The notes below the pieces were generated by a model. The model was not told the DNA's origin and made no database searches. It saw only the letters and a program-made list of their open reading frames with translations. From NCBI GenBank assembly GCA_023412275.1, contig JAEYNY010000040.1, positions 1 to 5,513 on the forward strand: 5,513 nt of DNA. Reading direction: 5' to 3'. Position 1 is the first letter of the stretch. Each line of letters begins with the position of its first letter. The stretch is from Bacillota bacterium. GTDB taxonomy: Bacteria; Bacillota; Clostridia; Acetivibrionales; DSM-1351. The translations under genes and the position numbers were made by a program. Positions 1 to 4,636 of the stretch are shown in pieces.

Positions 1-2
1 AA

Positions 3-113
3 GCATTGAATGAGATAGATAGTTCCTTTAATACATTAGAGAATGTCTTGAATGCTGCATTACAGATTTGCAATAATCCTTTACAATCCTTTTTGTATTC
101 ATTGTTTGGTTAA
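3..113 (+). CDS. C-terminal fragment of a protein, possibly the end of the replication initiator
   Basis: An open frame without a start enters from the left edge and ends at a TAA at 111-113. It encodes 36 residues beginning ALNEIDSSFNTLENV and ending FLYSLFG. The composition (helix-forming, with leucines spaced like an amphipathic helix) looks like real protein, but a frame this short could stay open by chance in some fraction of AT-rich windows. I recognise no domain. The last four bases of the window match the first four; if they overlap on a circle, this frame is the direct in-frame continuation of the initiator that runs off the right end. Otherwise it is the tail of an unknown upstream gene. 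No promoter lies between its stop and the hairpin at 354-403, which would suit its terminator. Confidence 0.5.
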   Translation, partial: ALNEIDSSFNTLENVLNAALQICNNPLQSFLYSLFG

Positions 114-353
114 TAGATAATAAATAGTCTACACATGGTTGTTCTATATACTTACCGAACTGATACGATATGAGAGCTTTAAAACGTGAATTGATAAAAA
201 GCCAGTAAAATCAATGGTTTCCAGGGTTTTGTAGTGAAAAGTATGAGGTTGAAAAAGTAACTATAGAAATGTTGGAACCCTTGTAAATAGGGTATTTATC
301 CGAACTCACCTAATAATAACCTAATAATATTTAAAATAAAGCTATAATATAAT
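114..353. other. Non-coding stretch with no recognisable gene
   Basis: No reading frame longer than about a dozen codons with a ribosome binding site is visible on either strand. The stretch carries one TTACCGAAC (152-160) and a related TTATCCGAACTC (296-307), which belong to a scattered CGAAC-core repeat continuing to 521. A weak ACCC/GGGT stem (277-280 with 290-293) is probably incidental. Nothing resembles a tRNA or a known riboswitch. Confidence 0.5.
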
Positions 354-403
354 TAGAAAAGTGCTGAAAGTCCCTATTTTAAAGGATTTAAGGCACTTTT
401 CTA
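354..403 (+). terminator. Long hairpin, probable rho-independent terminator
   Basis: An 11-bp perfect outer stem pairs 354-364 with 393-403 (GAAAAGTGC opposite GCACTTTTC at its core). A second inner stem pairs 368-373 with 384-389 and includes one G-T pair. The descending arm ends in a T-rich run and is followed by more T-rich sequence to 413. It sits about 240 bases after the stop at 113, so it could end transcription of the rep operon if the window is a circle. The T run is part of the stem rather than a clean tail, so another structural role, such as an RNA element or a site active as single strand, is possible. Confidence 0.5.
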
Positions 404-522
404 TTGCATTTTTCGAACTCATTAAATCTGCTATACCTTAATTAATCAAAAAGTGTTATAAACCCTTATTTTACAATAGCTTCGAGAGTTTTTTGATTCT
501 ATTACCGAACCACTTACCGAAT
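404..522. other. Non-coding stretch with CGAAC repeats and a long inverted repeat
   Basis: No gene is seen. The stretch holds TTTTCGAACTC (410-420), TTACCGAAC (502-510) and TTACCGAA (514-521); the last two lie 12 bases apart on the same strand. A 9-bp inverted repeat, AATCAAAAA (444-452) and TTTTTGATT (490-498), is separated by 37 bases. These may be accessory binding sites for the recombinase encoded just downstream, but this is inference from position only. Confidence 0.35.
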
Positions 523-550
523 AGTATTAAAAGTAACGTAACATAAAAAA

Positions 551-582
551 GTATTAAAAGTACTTGATTTATTTGTTAATAC
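551..582. promoter_or_regulatory. Candidate recombination crossover site (res-like inverted repeat)
   Basis: GTATTAA (551-557) and TTAATAC (576-582) form a perfect inverted repeat spanning 32 bases with an AT-rich centre, close to the roughly 28-bp length typical of a serine-resolvase crossover site. It starts within the second AGTATTAAAAGTA copy and overlaps the -35 box of the recombinase promoter. Assignment as the crossover site is inference. A smaller inverted repeat, TTAGT/ACTAA (616-620 and 627-631), lies just before the ribosome binding site. Confidence 0.4.
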
Positions 583-592
583 ATGGTATTAT
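564..592 (+). promoter_or_regulatory. Promoter of the serine recombinase gene
   Basis: TTGATT (564-569) and TATTAT (587-592) are separated by 17 bases, and TGG directly before the -10 box supplies an extended -10 motif. The start codon lies about 50 bases downstream. The promoter overlaps the inverted repeat at 551-582, so binding of the recombinase there would be expected to repress its own gene. Confidence 0.65.
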
Positions 593-643
593 ATAAGTAT
601 CAAAAGTAACGGTCGTTAGTATTAAGACTAAAGGAGTGATAGT

Positions 644-1354
644 ATGATTTATGGATACTGTAGAATATCTACAAGTAAGCAAAATATCGAACGTCAAATA
701 AGAAATATTAGTGAAGCTTTTCCAAACGCACAAATAAAACAAGAAGTATATACTGGAACAAAGATATTAAATAGGCCTGAATGGAATAAGCTATACAAGA
801 AAGTACATGAAGGAGATACAATTGTATTTGATAGTGTTTCTAGGATGTCCAGGAACGCAGATGAAGGATTTAATACCTATATGGAATTATATAATAGAGG
901 TGTCAATCTTATATTTCTTAAGGAGCAAACCATTAATACAGATTCTTATAGAAGTTTAGCAGATGGTAAGATTAAATTGTCAATTTCCACAAGTGATACA
1001 GACGCAGATGAACTAGTAAATGATATTGTATCAGTAGTATCAAAGTATATATCAAAATTGGCAGAAAAGCAGATAAAACTTGCATTTGTTCAAGCACAAA
1101 AGGAAGTAGATGATTTACACCAACGAACAAAAGAGGGTATTAAAACTGCTAAATTGGATGGTAAACAAATAGGACTTCCTAAAGGTAGTAAGCTAACAAC
1201 AAAGAAATCAATAGAAGCAAAAGAGAAAATACGCAAATATAATAATACTTTTGGGGGTTCACTAAGCAATGAGGACACCTGGAAACTGATAGGAATTTCC
1301 AAAATGACTTTCTATAAATACAAAAATGAAATGCTAGAATCGGAGCAAGAATAA
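644..1354 (+). CDS. Serine recombinase, resolvase/invertase family
   Basis: A 236-residue site-specific recombinase. The N-terminal catalytic domain (about residues 1-150) begins IYGYCRISTSKQN, with the nucleophile Ser9 in the R-x-S-T motif and Arg7. It continues with DSVSRMSRNADEG, the conserved arginine-bearing S-R-x-S-R block, and a helical segment rich in Lys/Gln that matches the long dimer helix. The C-terminal part (about 185-230) contains a helix-turn-helix (SNEDTWKLIGISKMTFYKYKNEM) that would read the recombination site. The length is a little above the 180-200 residues of Tn3-type resolvases but far below large serine integrases. The ATG at 644 is preceded by AAGGAG (631-636) with 7-base spacing. 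On a small plasmid the likely job is resolving multimers to monomers; inversion of a segment is possible, but no second inverted site is visible. A transposition role is unlikely because no transposase or terminal inverted repeats are seen. Confidence 0.92.
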   Translation: MIYGYCRISTSKQNIERQIRNISEAFPNAQIKQEVYTGTKILNRPEWNKLYKKVHEGDTIVFDSVSRMSRNADEGFNTYMELYNRGVNLIFLKEQTINTDSYRSLADGKIKLSISTSDTDADELVNDIVSVVSKYISKLAEKQIKLAFVQAQKEVDDLHQRTKEGIKTAKLDGKQIGLPKGSKLTTKKSIEAKEKIRKYNNTFGGSLSNEDTWKLIGISKMTFYKYKNEMLESEQE

Positions 1355-1365
1355 GATAGGAGTAA

Positions 1366-1412
1366 AAAGAAAGTAGCCTGGCAATCAGAAATATTGCCAG
1401 GCTACTTTCTTT
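1366..1412. terminator. Bidirectional rho-independent terminator
   Basis: A perfect 20-bp stem (1366-1385 with 1393-1412) encloses a 7-base loop and has a GC-rich centre, GCCTGGC/GCCAGGC. It carries T-rich tails on both strands: CTTTCTTT on the plus strand, and the complement of the A run at 1364-1368 on the minus strand. It lies 11 bases after the recombinase stop and 26 bases beyond the stop of the converging minus-strand operon, so it serves both. Confidence 0.93.
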
Positions 1413-1438
1413 GTCCCCAAATATAATATATTCATCTT

Positions 1439-1612
1439 TTATTCTTTACCTTTTAACAACCATCCTCTAATCACAAAACAAATCCCTACTAGTAAAAAAA
1501 TAATTGATAACATCTCTAAATCTGTACTCAGATAATTATTACTAAACAAAAACGTGATAATACATAATTGTAAGAAAAATATTCCTACTAGTATAGATTT
1601 TATCGCTTTCAT
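1439..1612 (-). CDS. Small two-helix membrane protein, candidate immunity protein
   Basis: A 57-residue protein starting MKAIKSILVGIFF. It has two hydrophobic segments (about residues 6-24 and 34-53), a short polar loop (NNYLSTDLE) and a charged end (KGKE), so it should sit in the membrane as a hairpin. I chose the ATG complementary to 1610-1612 because AAGGAGA (1621-1627) lies 8 bases before it. An in-frame ATG seven codons upstream (1631-1633) has no such site and would place the Shine-Dalgarno inside the gene. It follows the secreted-protein gene with a 30-base gap and shares its transcript. Tiny membrane proteins encoded straight after a secreted toxin or bacteriocin are often the producer's immunity factor. 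That role is inferred from size, topology and position only, and no family is recognised. Confidence 0.7.
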   Translation of the reverse strand: MKAIKSILVGIFFLQLCIITFLFSNNYLSTDLEMLSIIFLLVGICFVIRGWLLKGKE

Positions 1613-1642
1613 AACAAGAATCTCCTTTTTCATATGTAAAAT

Positions 1643-2671
1643 TTATTTTATCTTCAAATCACATTTTGCACTAGGCTTTTCTTCAAACATATACTTGGAA
1701 TGATTACCGCTAAATGAAAAGCCAATTCCACCTGTTCCAAATGAAAGTACGGGCTTGAATTCCCACGTTGCTTCCTGATGAAAATATTCAGTCCATGCTT
1801 CAAAAGTTGTTGTAGATGTATTTTTACTATATACATAAAAATCAATTGTACACCTCATATCAGAAATATTTTTAATACTATTCGGTGTACTTTTATCATC
1901 TGGAAGACTCCATATGCCAGACACACTATAATTTTTCCAATTTACTTCAGATAATTTTCCATTATGTCTGCTGACCGTTCCCTTTTTATAAGTATTATTA
2001 TAGGGAATCCATTCTGTATATTCATGTAAAGTAGTTGTTGTTATCGGAAATGTGCTATTACTTGATATAATTCCCATTGTATTATCAATCCATACAGAAG
2101 CAACATCTTGTTTTCTGTTTTTAGGAGTTTTAATCCAAACATTAGTGGAATATACATTATATACTTTATAACCATTATATTTTTTATTTGTAGCAGTAGC
2201 CATAATCAAACTTCTCATATATCCGTCATATGAATTCACTTGGTCAATATAACTAGCTTCCACCTTTTCATTACCTAAAAGTTCAAGAGGATTCATACTA
2301 ATCTTAAATTCTTTATCATCTTCTAAACTTTGTGGGTCATATCTTTCTAAAACAGATTCTATTTCCTTATCATCTAATACTTCTTCGATATCTCCATCTG
2401 CTTCAACTCGATAATACTTCACATCTATAGCAATATCTTCAGAATTATCGAATCTTTCTAAGACACTTGGTTCAATTGATTCAACATCTGTATAAGGAAC
2501 CCCTTTTTTTATTAATTTATCTTTAACTCTTTTTTCCTTAGAATCTTGAATATTCCTGCTAGCTTTAGCATCATAATAGCCATCTCTTGCATTTACTGTA
2601 ATGGTAGAAAATAGACATAAAACTAAATAAATAACAAGTGCTTTTTTTAAACCCTTAATCAATTTCTTCAT
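1643..2671 (-). CDS. Secreted protein of unknown family, possible bacteriocin-like precursor
   Basis: A 342-residue protein. Residues 1-28 form a typical signal peptide: a basic start (MKKLIKGLKK), a hydrophobic core and a V-N-A site before RDGYYD. An acidic, charged stretch (about 30-140) follows, containing two similar blocks, SVLERFD (69-75) and SVLERYD (106-112). The rest (about 150-342) is rich in Tyr, Trp, Thr and Ser with alternating residues, suggesting a beta fold, and includes the glycine-rich FGTGGIGFSFSG near the end. Cys274 and Cys337 are the only cysteines after the signal and could pair. There is no LPxTG anchor, lipobox or evident catalytic motif. The start at 2671 is chosen because GGGGAG lies just upstream and the signal peptide begins there; a longer frame to 2767 would run through the promoter. 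Signal, charged leader and compact C-terminal domain recall large secreted bacteriocins such as the geobacillin-26 type, but I cannot establish homology. An adhesin or other exoprotein is possible. Confidence 0.8.
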   Translation of the reverse strand: MKKLIKGLKKALVIYLVLCLFSTITVNARDGYYDAKASRNIQDSKEKRVKDKLIKKGVPYTDVESIEPSVLERFDNSEDIAIDVKYYRVEADGDIEEVLDDKEIESVLERYDPQSLEDDKEFKISMNPLELLGNEKVEASYIDQVNSYDGYMRSLIMATATNKKYNGYKVYNVYSTNVWIKTPKNRKQDVASVWIDNTMGIISSNSTFPITTTTLHEYTEWIPYNNTYKKGTVSRHNGKLSEVNWKNYSVSGIWSLPDDKSTPNSIKNISDMRCTIDFYVYSKNTSTTTFEAWTEYFHQEATWEFKPVLSFGTGGIGFSFSGNHSKYMFEEKPSAKCDLKIK

Positions 2672-2738
2672 TTTTTCTCCCCTTTTAAATATGTGTTTTA
2701 AATTTATGAAATTATCATACAAATAATTCCCTATTTCT

Positions 2739-2767
2739 ATAATATATGTTAATTTATTGCTCGTCAA
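2739..2767 (-). promoter_or_regulatory. Promoter of the secreted-protein operon
   Basis: Read on the minus strand, TTGACG (complement of 2762-2767) and TATTAT (complement of 2739-2744) are separated by exactly 17 bases. This would give a leader of about 60 bases before the start at 2671, with a GGGGAG ribosome binding site. It is divergent from the partition operon promoter about 225 bases away. Confidence 0.75.
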
Positions 2768-2991
2768 TACTTATTCGATATACTGCGTTGAAATAAAAGA
2801 AAATCTAGTATGTTACATACTTGGGGTATTTTACATTTATAAATCAATTTTTAAATGATGAAACCATCATATCTATTCCACCCACACATCAAGTAATTTT
2901 TCATACTCGAGGGGTATATAAAACTATGGAAAGGTGTAATAACTCTCATATATAGTATAGCTAGTATTCCTATATACTAACTTAAAATTAT
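2768..2991. other. Divergent intergenic region with several small inverted repeats
   Basis: No convincing gene is seen. Three inverted repeats are visible: GTATG/CATAC (2808-2812 and 2816-2820), ATGATG/CATCAT (2855-2860 and 2865-2870), and TAGTATA/TATACTA (2953-2959 and 2973-2979). CTAGTAT occurs twice (2805-2811 and 2961-2967). The region separates two divergent promoters, so these could be operators for either side. A 9-codon frame at 2926-2955 has only a poorly spaced Shine-Dalgarno. Confidence 0.4.
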
Positions 2992-3020
2992 TTGACATAT
3001 CAATACACAAGAAGTACAAT
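2992..3020 (+). promoter_or_regulatory. Promoter of the partition operon
   Basis: A perfect TTGACA (2992-2997), a 17-base spacer and TACAAT (3015-3020) lie about 60 bases before the ParA start. The -10 box is the second part of the first 9-bp repeat unit, so a protein bound to the repeats would block RNA polymerase. This arrangement predicts autoregulation of the operon. Confidence 0.85.
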
Positions 3021-3065
3021 AGGTACAAGATGTACAGTAGGTATAATAAGTACAAGAAGTACAAG
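3012..3065 (+). repeat. parS: Six tandem 9-bp repeats, candidate parS centromere and operator
   Basis: The units, in order, are AAGTACAAT, AGGTACAAG, ATGTACAGT, AGGTATAAT, AAGTACAAG and AAGTACAAG, with consensus ARGTACAAK. A degenerate unit (ATACACAAG, 3003-3011) may precede them, and the ribosome binding site AAGGAGTGA (3066-3074) falls in the phase of a further unit. The array begins at the -10 box and fills the leader up to the ParA ribosome binding site. Short tandem repeats at the promoter of a ParA/ribbon-helix-helix operon are the usual centromere-operator of type Ib partition systems; the 7-bp array bound by omega of pSM19035 is a known parallel. The symbol reflects this inferred role. 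Confidence 0.8.
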
Positions 3066-3078
3066 AAGGAGTGATATT

Positions 3079-3837
3079 ATGAAAACCATAGTGGTAGCAA
3101 ATCAAAAAGGTGGAATAGGCAAGACAACCACAGCAACAACAATAGCGTCAATGATAGAACAAAAAGGATATAATACCCTACTTATTGATGCAGATATGCA
3201 AGGGAATAGTACTGATACATATAAAGCATTGTATGAAGGACAAGCGACTTTATATGATGTTTTACTGGAAACTGACCGTATACCAATTAAAGAAGCTATA
3301 CAAAGCACAGACAGTGGGAAAATTGTTGCGTCAGATCCTCTATTAAGAAGAGCAGATGAAATATTAAATGGGAATGTAGACGGTCTATATCGTCTTAAAG
3401 ATGCATTAGCAGAATTACATGATTTTGATTATGTAATCATTGATACTGCACCATCCATGAATAGCTTACTTTTTAATGCTTTAATTGCTGCAGATGAAGT
3501 TATTATTCCAGTTACTGCTGATAGGTACGCATTACAAGGACTATCACAATTGAACGAAAGTATTGTCGCTATCAAAAAAAGACAAAATGAAAAATTAAAG
3601 ATTTCTGGGTTATTACTTGTAAAATTCAATGAAAGAACTAACCTTTCAAAAGAAGTTAAAGAATCTTTAAATAAAATAGCAGAACAAATGCAAACAAAAG
3701 TATTTACTACTACAATACGTGAAAGCATAAAAGTAAAAGAAGCACAAGCAGTAAGAAAACCTCTAATTAAGTATGCACCTTCGTCTACAACGGCATTAGA
3801 CTATATGGCTTTTGTAGATGAATTAGTGAAGGAGTGA
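3079..3837 (+). CDS. parA: ParA-family plasmid partition ATPase (type Ib)
   Basis: A 252-residue ATPase that binds nucleoid DNA and moves the plasmid through cycles of ATP binding and hydrolysis triggered by its centromere-bound partner. The deviant Walker A KGGIGKTTT has both the signature Lys10 and the P-loop Lys15. Walker A' is LLIDADMQGN with Asp37 and Asp39. Walker B is YVIIDTAPS with Asp122. There is no N-terminal DNA-binding extension and the length is short, which marks the Ib class in which the partner protein, not ParA, represses the operon. The ATG at 3079 is chosen because AAGGAG (3066-3071) lies 7 bases upstream and the family N-terminus (MKTIVVANQKGG) begins there. A longer frame from 2992 would only translate the promoter and repeats. 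The gene ends 5 bases before the start of the partner gene, so the two are coupled. Confidence 0.95.
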   Translation: MKTIVVANQKGGIGKTTTATTIASMIEQKGYNTLLIDADMQGNSTDTYKALYEGQATLYDVLLETDRIPIKEAIQSTDSGKIVASDPLLRRADEILNGNVDGLYRLKDALAELHDFDYVIIDTAPSMNSLLFNALIAADEVIIPVTADRYALQGLSQLNESIVAIKKRQNEKLKISGLLLVKFNERTNLSKEVKESLNKIAEQMQTKVFTTTIRESIKVKEAQAVRKPLIKYAPSSTTALDYMAFVDELVKE

Positions 3838-3842
3838 AGACT

Positions 3843-4145
3843 ATGGCAATAAAAAAAAGTAGTTCATTCGGAGCTGATGAAGGATTATTTTTCAATGCAC
3901 AACAAGTACAGGAAGTTACACCAGCTAAGAATATAAATCATTCAAACATTGCACAAGAAGTACAAGAAGTAAAAAAGGAACTTGGAACAACACAAGGGAA
4001 AAAAGGTCAAAAGTTAAAGCGTATTAATATGGCTTTTAGTGACTCCAACCATGAGTACATTACACGCACGAGTAGGCAACTTGGTATAAGTTCAACTGCT
4101 TTTGTAAATCAAATTATTGATGAATATAAAAAAAGGGGGCTTTAA
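3843..4145 (+). CDS. parB: Ribbon-helix-helix centromere-binding protein (ParB-type partner)
   Basis: A 100-residue protein with a flexible, polar N-terminal half and a C-terminal ribbon-helix-helix domain. The beta strand KLKRINMAF (57-65) is followed by helix A (about 66-80), the turn G-I-S-S and helix B (TAFVNQIIDEYKKRG, 85-99). Two ribbons in a dimer would contact DNA, most probably the 9-bp repeats upstream of parA. The N-terminal region contains two related blocks, AQQVQEV (19-25) and AQEVQEV (37-43), and in such partners the unstructured N-terminus usually stimulates ParA. I chose the ATG at 3843 over a GTG at 3834 because AAGGAG (3829-3834) sits 8 bases before the ATG and includes the first base of that GTG. 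The repressor role is inferred from the promoter layout. The symbol is used functionally; the protein is unrelated to large KorB-like ParB. Confidence 0.85.
   Translation: MAIKKSSSFGADEGLFFNAQQVQEVTPAKNINHSNIAQEVQEVKKELGTTQGKKGQKLKRINMAFSDSNHEYITRTSRQLGISSTAFVNQIIDEYKKRGL
3904..3975 (+). repeat. Centromere-like 9-bp units inside the parB coding sequence
   Basis: AAGTACAGG (3904-3912) and AAGTACAAG (3958-3966) match the consensus of the upstream array. The 17 bases at 3953-3969 are identical to 3052-3068 within the array. Here the bases encode Q-E-V-Q-E-V, a different reading phase from the upstream copy. Whether these units bind the partner protein is not known; they could be low-affinity extra sites or a chance result of the repeated Gln-Glu-Val codons. 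Confidence 0.45.
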
Positions 4146-4146
4146 T

Positions 4147-4395
4147 ATGCCAAAACAATACATCATGGGTAGATTAGGTTACAATGACTCAAATGAACGC
4201 TATGGCTTATTAGTAACAGATTTATGGGAAGTTGAAGGGTTCCATTGTGGCGAAAGTCTGGAAGTCATGGTTAATGATGAATGGGTTAAAACAACTATGG
4301 AAATGTCATGGGAACCAGACGGACAGAAATGGTATTTAGTTGGAACACCTTATAAGGGAAATTTAGAATATGTTAGAGCAAGAATTCTTAAATAA
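4147..4395 (+). CDS. DUF5348-like small protein
   Basis: An 82-residue protein starting MPKQYIMGRLGYND. It shows the pattern I associate with DUF5348: G-R-L-x-Y followed by R-Y-G-L-L, then G-x-x-L-E-V, a W-x-K-T-x-x-E block and a closing W-Y-L-V-G-T. It is soluble, with no signal or membrane segment and many aromatic residues, suggesting a small beta barrel. Its function is unknown; such genes are common on Clostridia plasmids and integrative elements, near replication and partition genes. The ATG at 4147 directly follows the parB stop (4143-4145) with one base between, and AGGGGGC within the parB end is its ribosome binding site. It is therefore the third gene of the partition operon. A longer frame from 4117 would overlap parB and lacks a suitable site. 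A link to partition or copy control is inferred only from the operon. Confidence 0.75.
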   Translation: MPKQYIMGRLGYNDSNERYGLLVTDLWEVEGFHCGESLEVMVNDEWVKTTMEMSWEPDGQKWYLVGTPYKGNLEYVRARILK

Positions 4396-4407
4396 TATTA
4401 AATTAGT

Positions 4408-4452
4408 AAGCACTTTTAATTAGGTTTAACACCTGGTTGAGAGTGCTTTTTT
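4408..4452 (+). terminator. Rho-independent terminator of the partition operon
   Basis: AAGCACT (4408-4414) pairs with AGTGCTT (4442-4448), and a smaller inner stem AGGT/ACCT (4422-4425 and 4431-4434) closes the middle. A run of T follows to 4452. It begins 13 bases after the stop at 4395. Confidence 0.8.
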
Positions 4453-4473
4453 AATGCGCATAAATCACGCATT
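4453..4473 (+). terminator. Second small hairpin after the terminator
   Basis: AATGCG (4453-4458) pairs with CGCATT (4468-4473) around a 9-base loop and is followed by TTATT. It stands immediately after the T run of the first terminator and could act as a backup. It could equally be a protein-binding palindrome at the left border of the origin region. Confidence 0.4.
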
Positions 4474-4636
4474 TTATTGTGAAAATTTGCCCCAAATTCG
4501 GCTTTAAAATGCAGTAGGGTATAAATATATGCCTTAATCAAAAAAGAGCCTTAAATGGCCTATAAATCGTTAATAATGAATATAGAATTAAGTAAACTAG
4601 AAGCTAATAAGTCTTATAACACCAGTAAATACAATG
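4474..4636. other. Non-coding left flank of the origin region
   Basis: No gene is seen. GCCTTAA occurs twice (4531-4537 and 4548-4554). On the minus strand, ATTTTCACA (complement of 4478-4486) differs at one base from the DnaA box pattern TTWTNCACA. Together with the iterons that follow, this may be part of the replication origin, but a single imperfect box is weak evidence. Confidence 0.3.

Larger units (their letters stand above)
523..610 (+). repeat. Three direct copies of AGTATYAAAAGTAMC upstream of the recombinase
   Basis: Copies lie at 523-537 (AGTATTAAAAGTAAC), 550-563 (AGTATTAAAAGTAC) and 596-610 (AGTATCAAAAGTAAC). The spacings from start to start are 27 and 46 bases. All three sit directly before the serine recombinase gene and flank or overlap its promoter. 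Resolvases of this family act at multi-subsite res sites usually placed just upstream of their own gene, so these repeats are good candidates for subsites and for autoregulation. The exact subsite boundaries cannot be set by eye. Confidence 0.55.

Noticed and set aside
1090..1302. Minus-strand frame of 70 codons inside the recombinase
   Set aside because: It lies entirely opposite a well-supported gene and shows no start signal.
1613..1633. Longer 64-residue version of the small membrane protein
   Set aside because: The Shine-Dalgarno AAGGAGA would lie inside the gene; it is correctly placed for the start at 1612.
1654..1845. Second minus-strand frame of 63 codons inside the secreted-protein gene
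   Set aside because: It is an out-of-phase shadow of the larger gene, without a ribosome binding site.
2672..2767. Longer 374-residue version of the secreted protein
   Set aside because: The extra codons cover the promoter and leader, and would bury the signal peptide 32 residues from the start.
2926..2955. Nine-codon frame MERCNNSHI as a leader peptide
   Set aside because: The G-rich stretch before it is 11 bases away, no promoter is apparent for it, and it lies upstream of the partition promoter.
2992..3078. N-terminal extension of ParA from an ATG-like start at 2992
   Set aside because: This segment is the -35 box, the -10 box and the 9-bp repeats; the family N-terminus and a well-spaced ribosome binding site both point to 3079.
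3102..3728. Minus-strand frames of 68 and 99 codons inside parA
   Set aside because: They are shadows of the parA coding frame with no ribosome binding site or recognisable product.
3834..3842. GTG start for the partner protein at 3834
   Set aside because: The GTG shares bases with the AAGGAG ribosome binding site; the ATG at 3843 has ideal 8-base spacing.
4117..4146. Upstream ATG starts for the DUF5348-like gene
   Set aside because: They would overlap the end of parB, have no suitable ribosome binding site, and add residues outside the recognisable domain.
393..4417. Shared GCACTTTT in the hairpins at 354-403 and 4408-4452 as a dispersed repeat
   Set aside because: Eight shared bases in T-rich terminator arms are easily expected by chance, and the rest of the hairpins differ.
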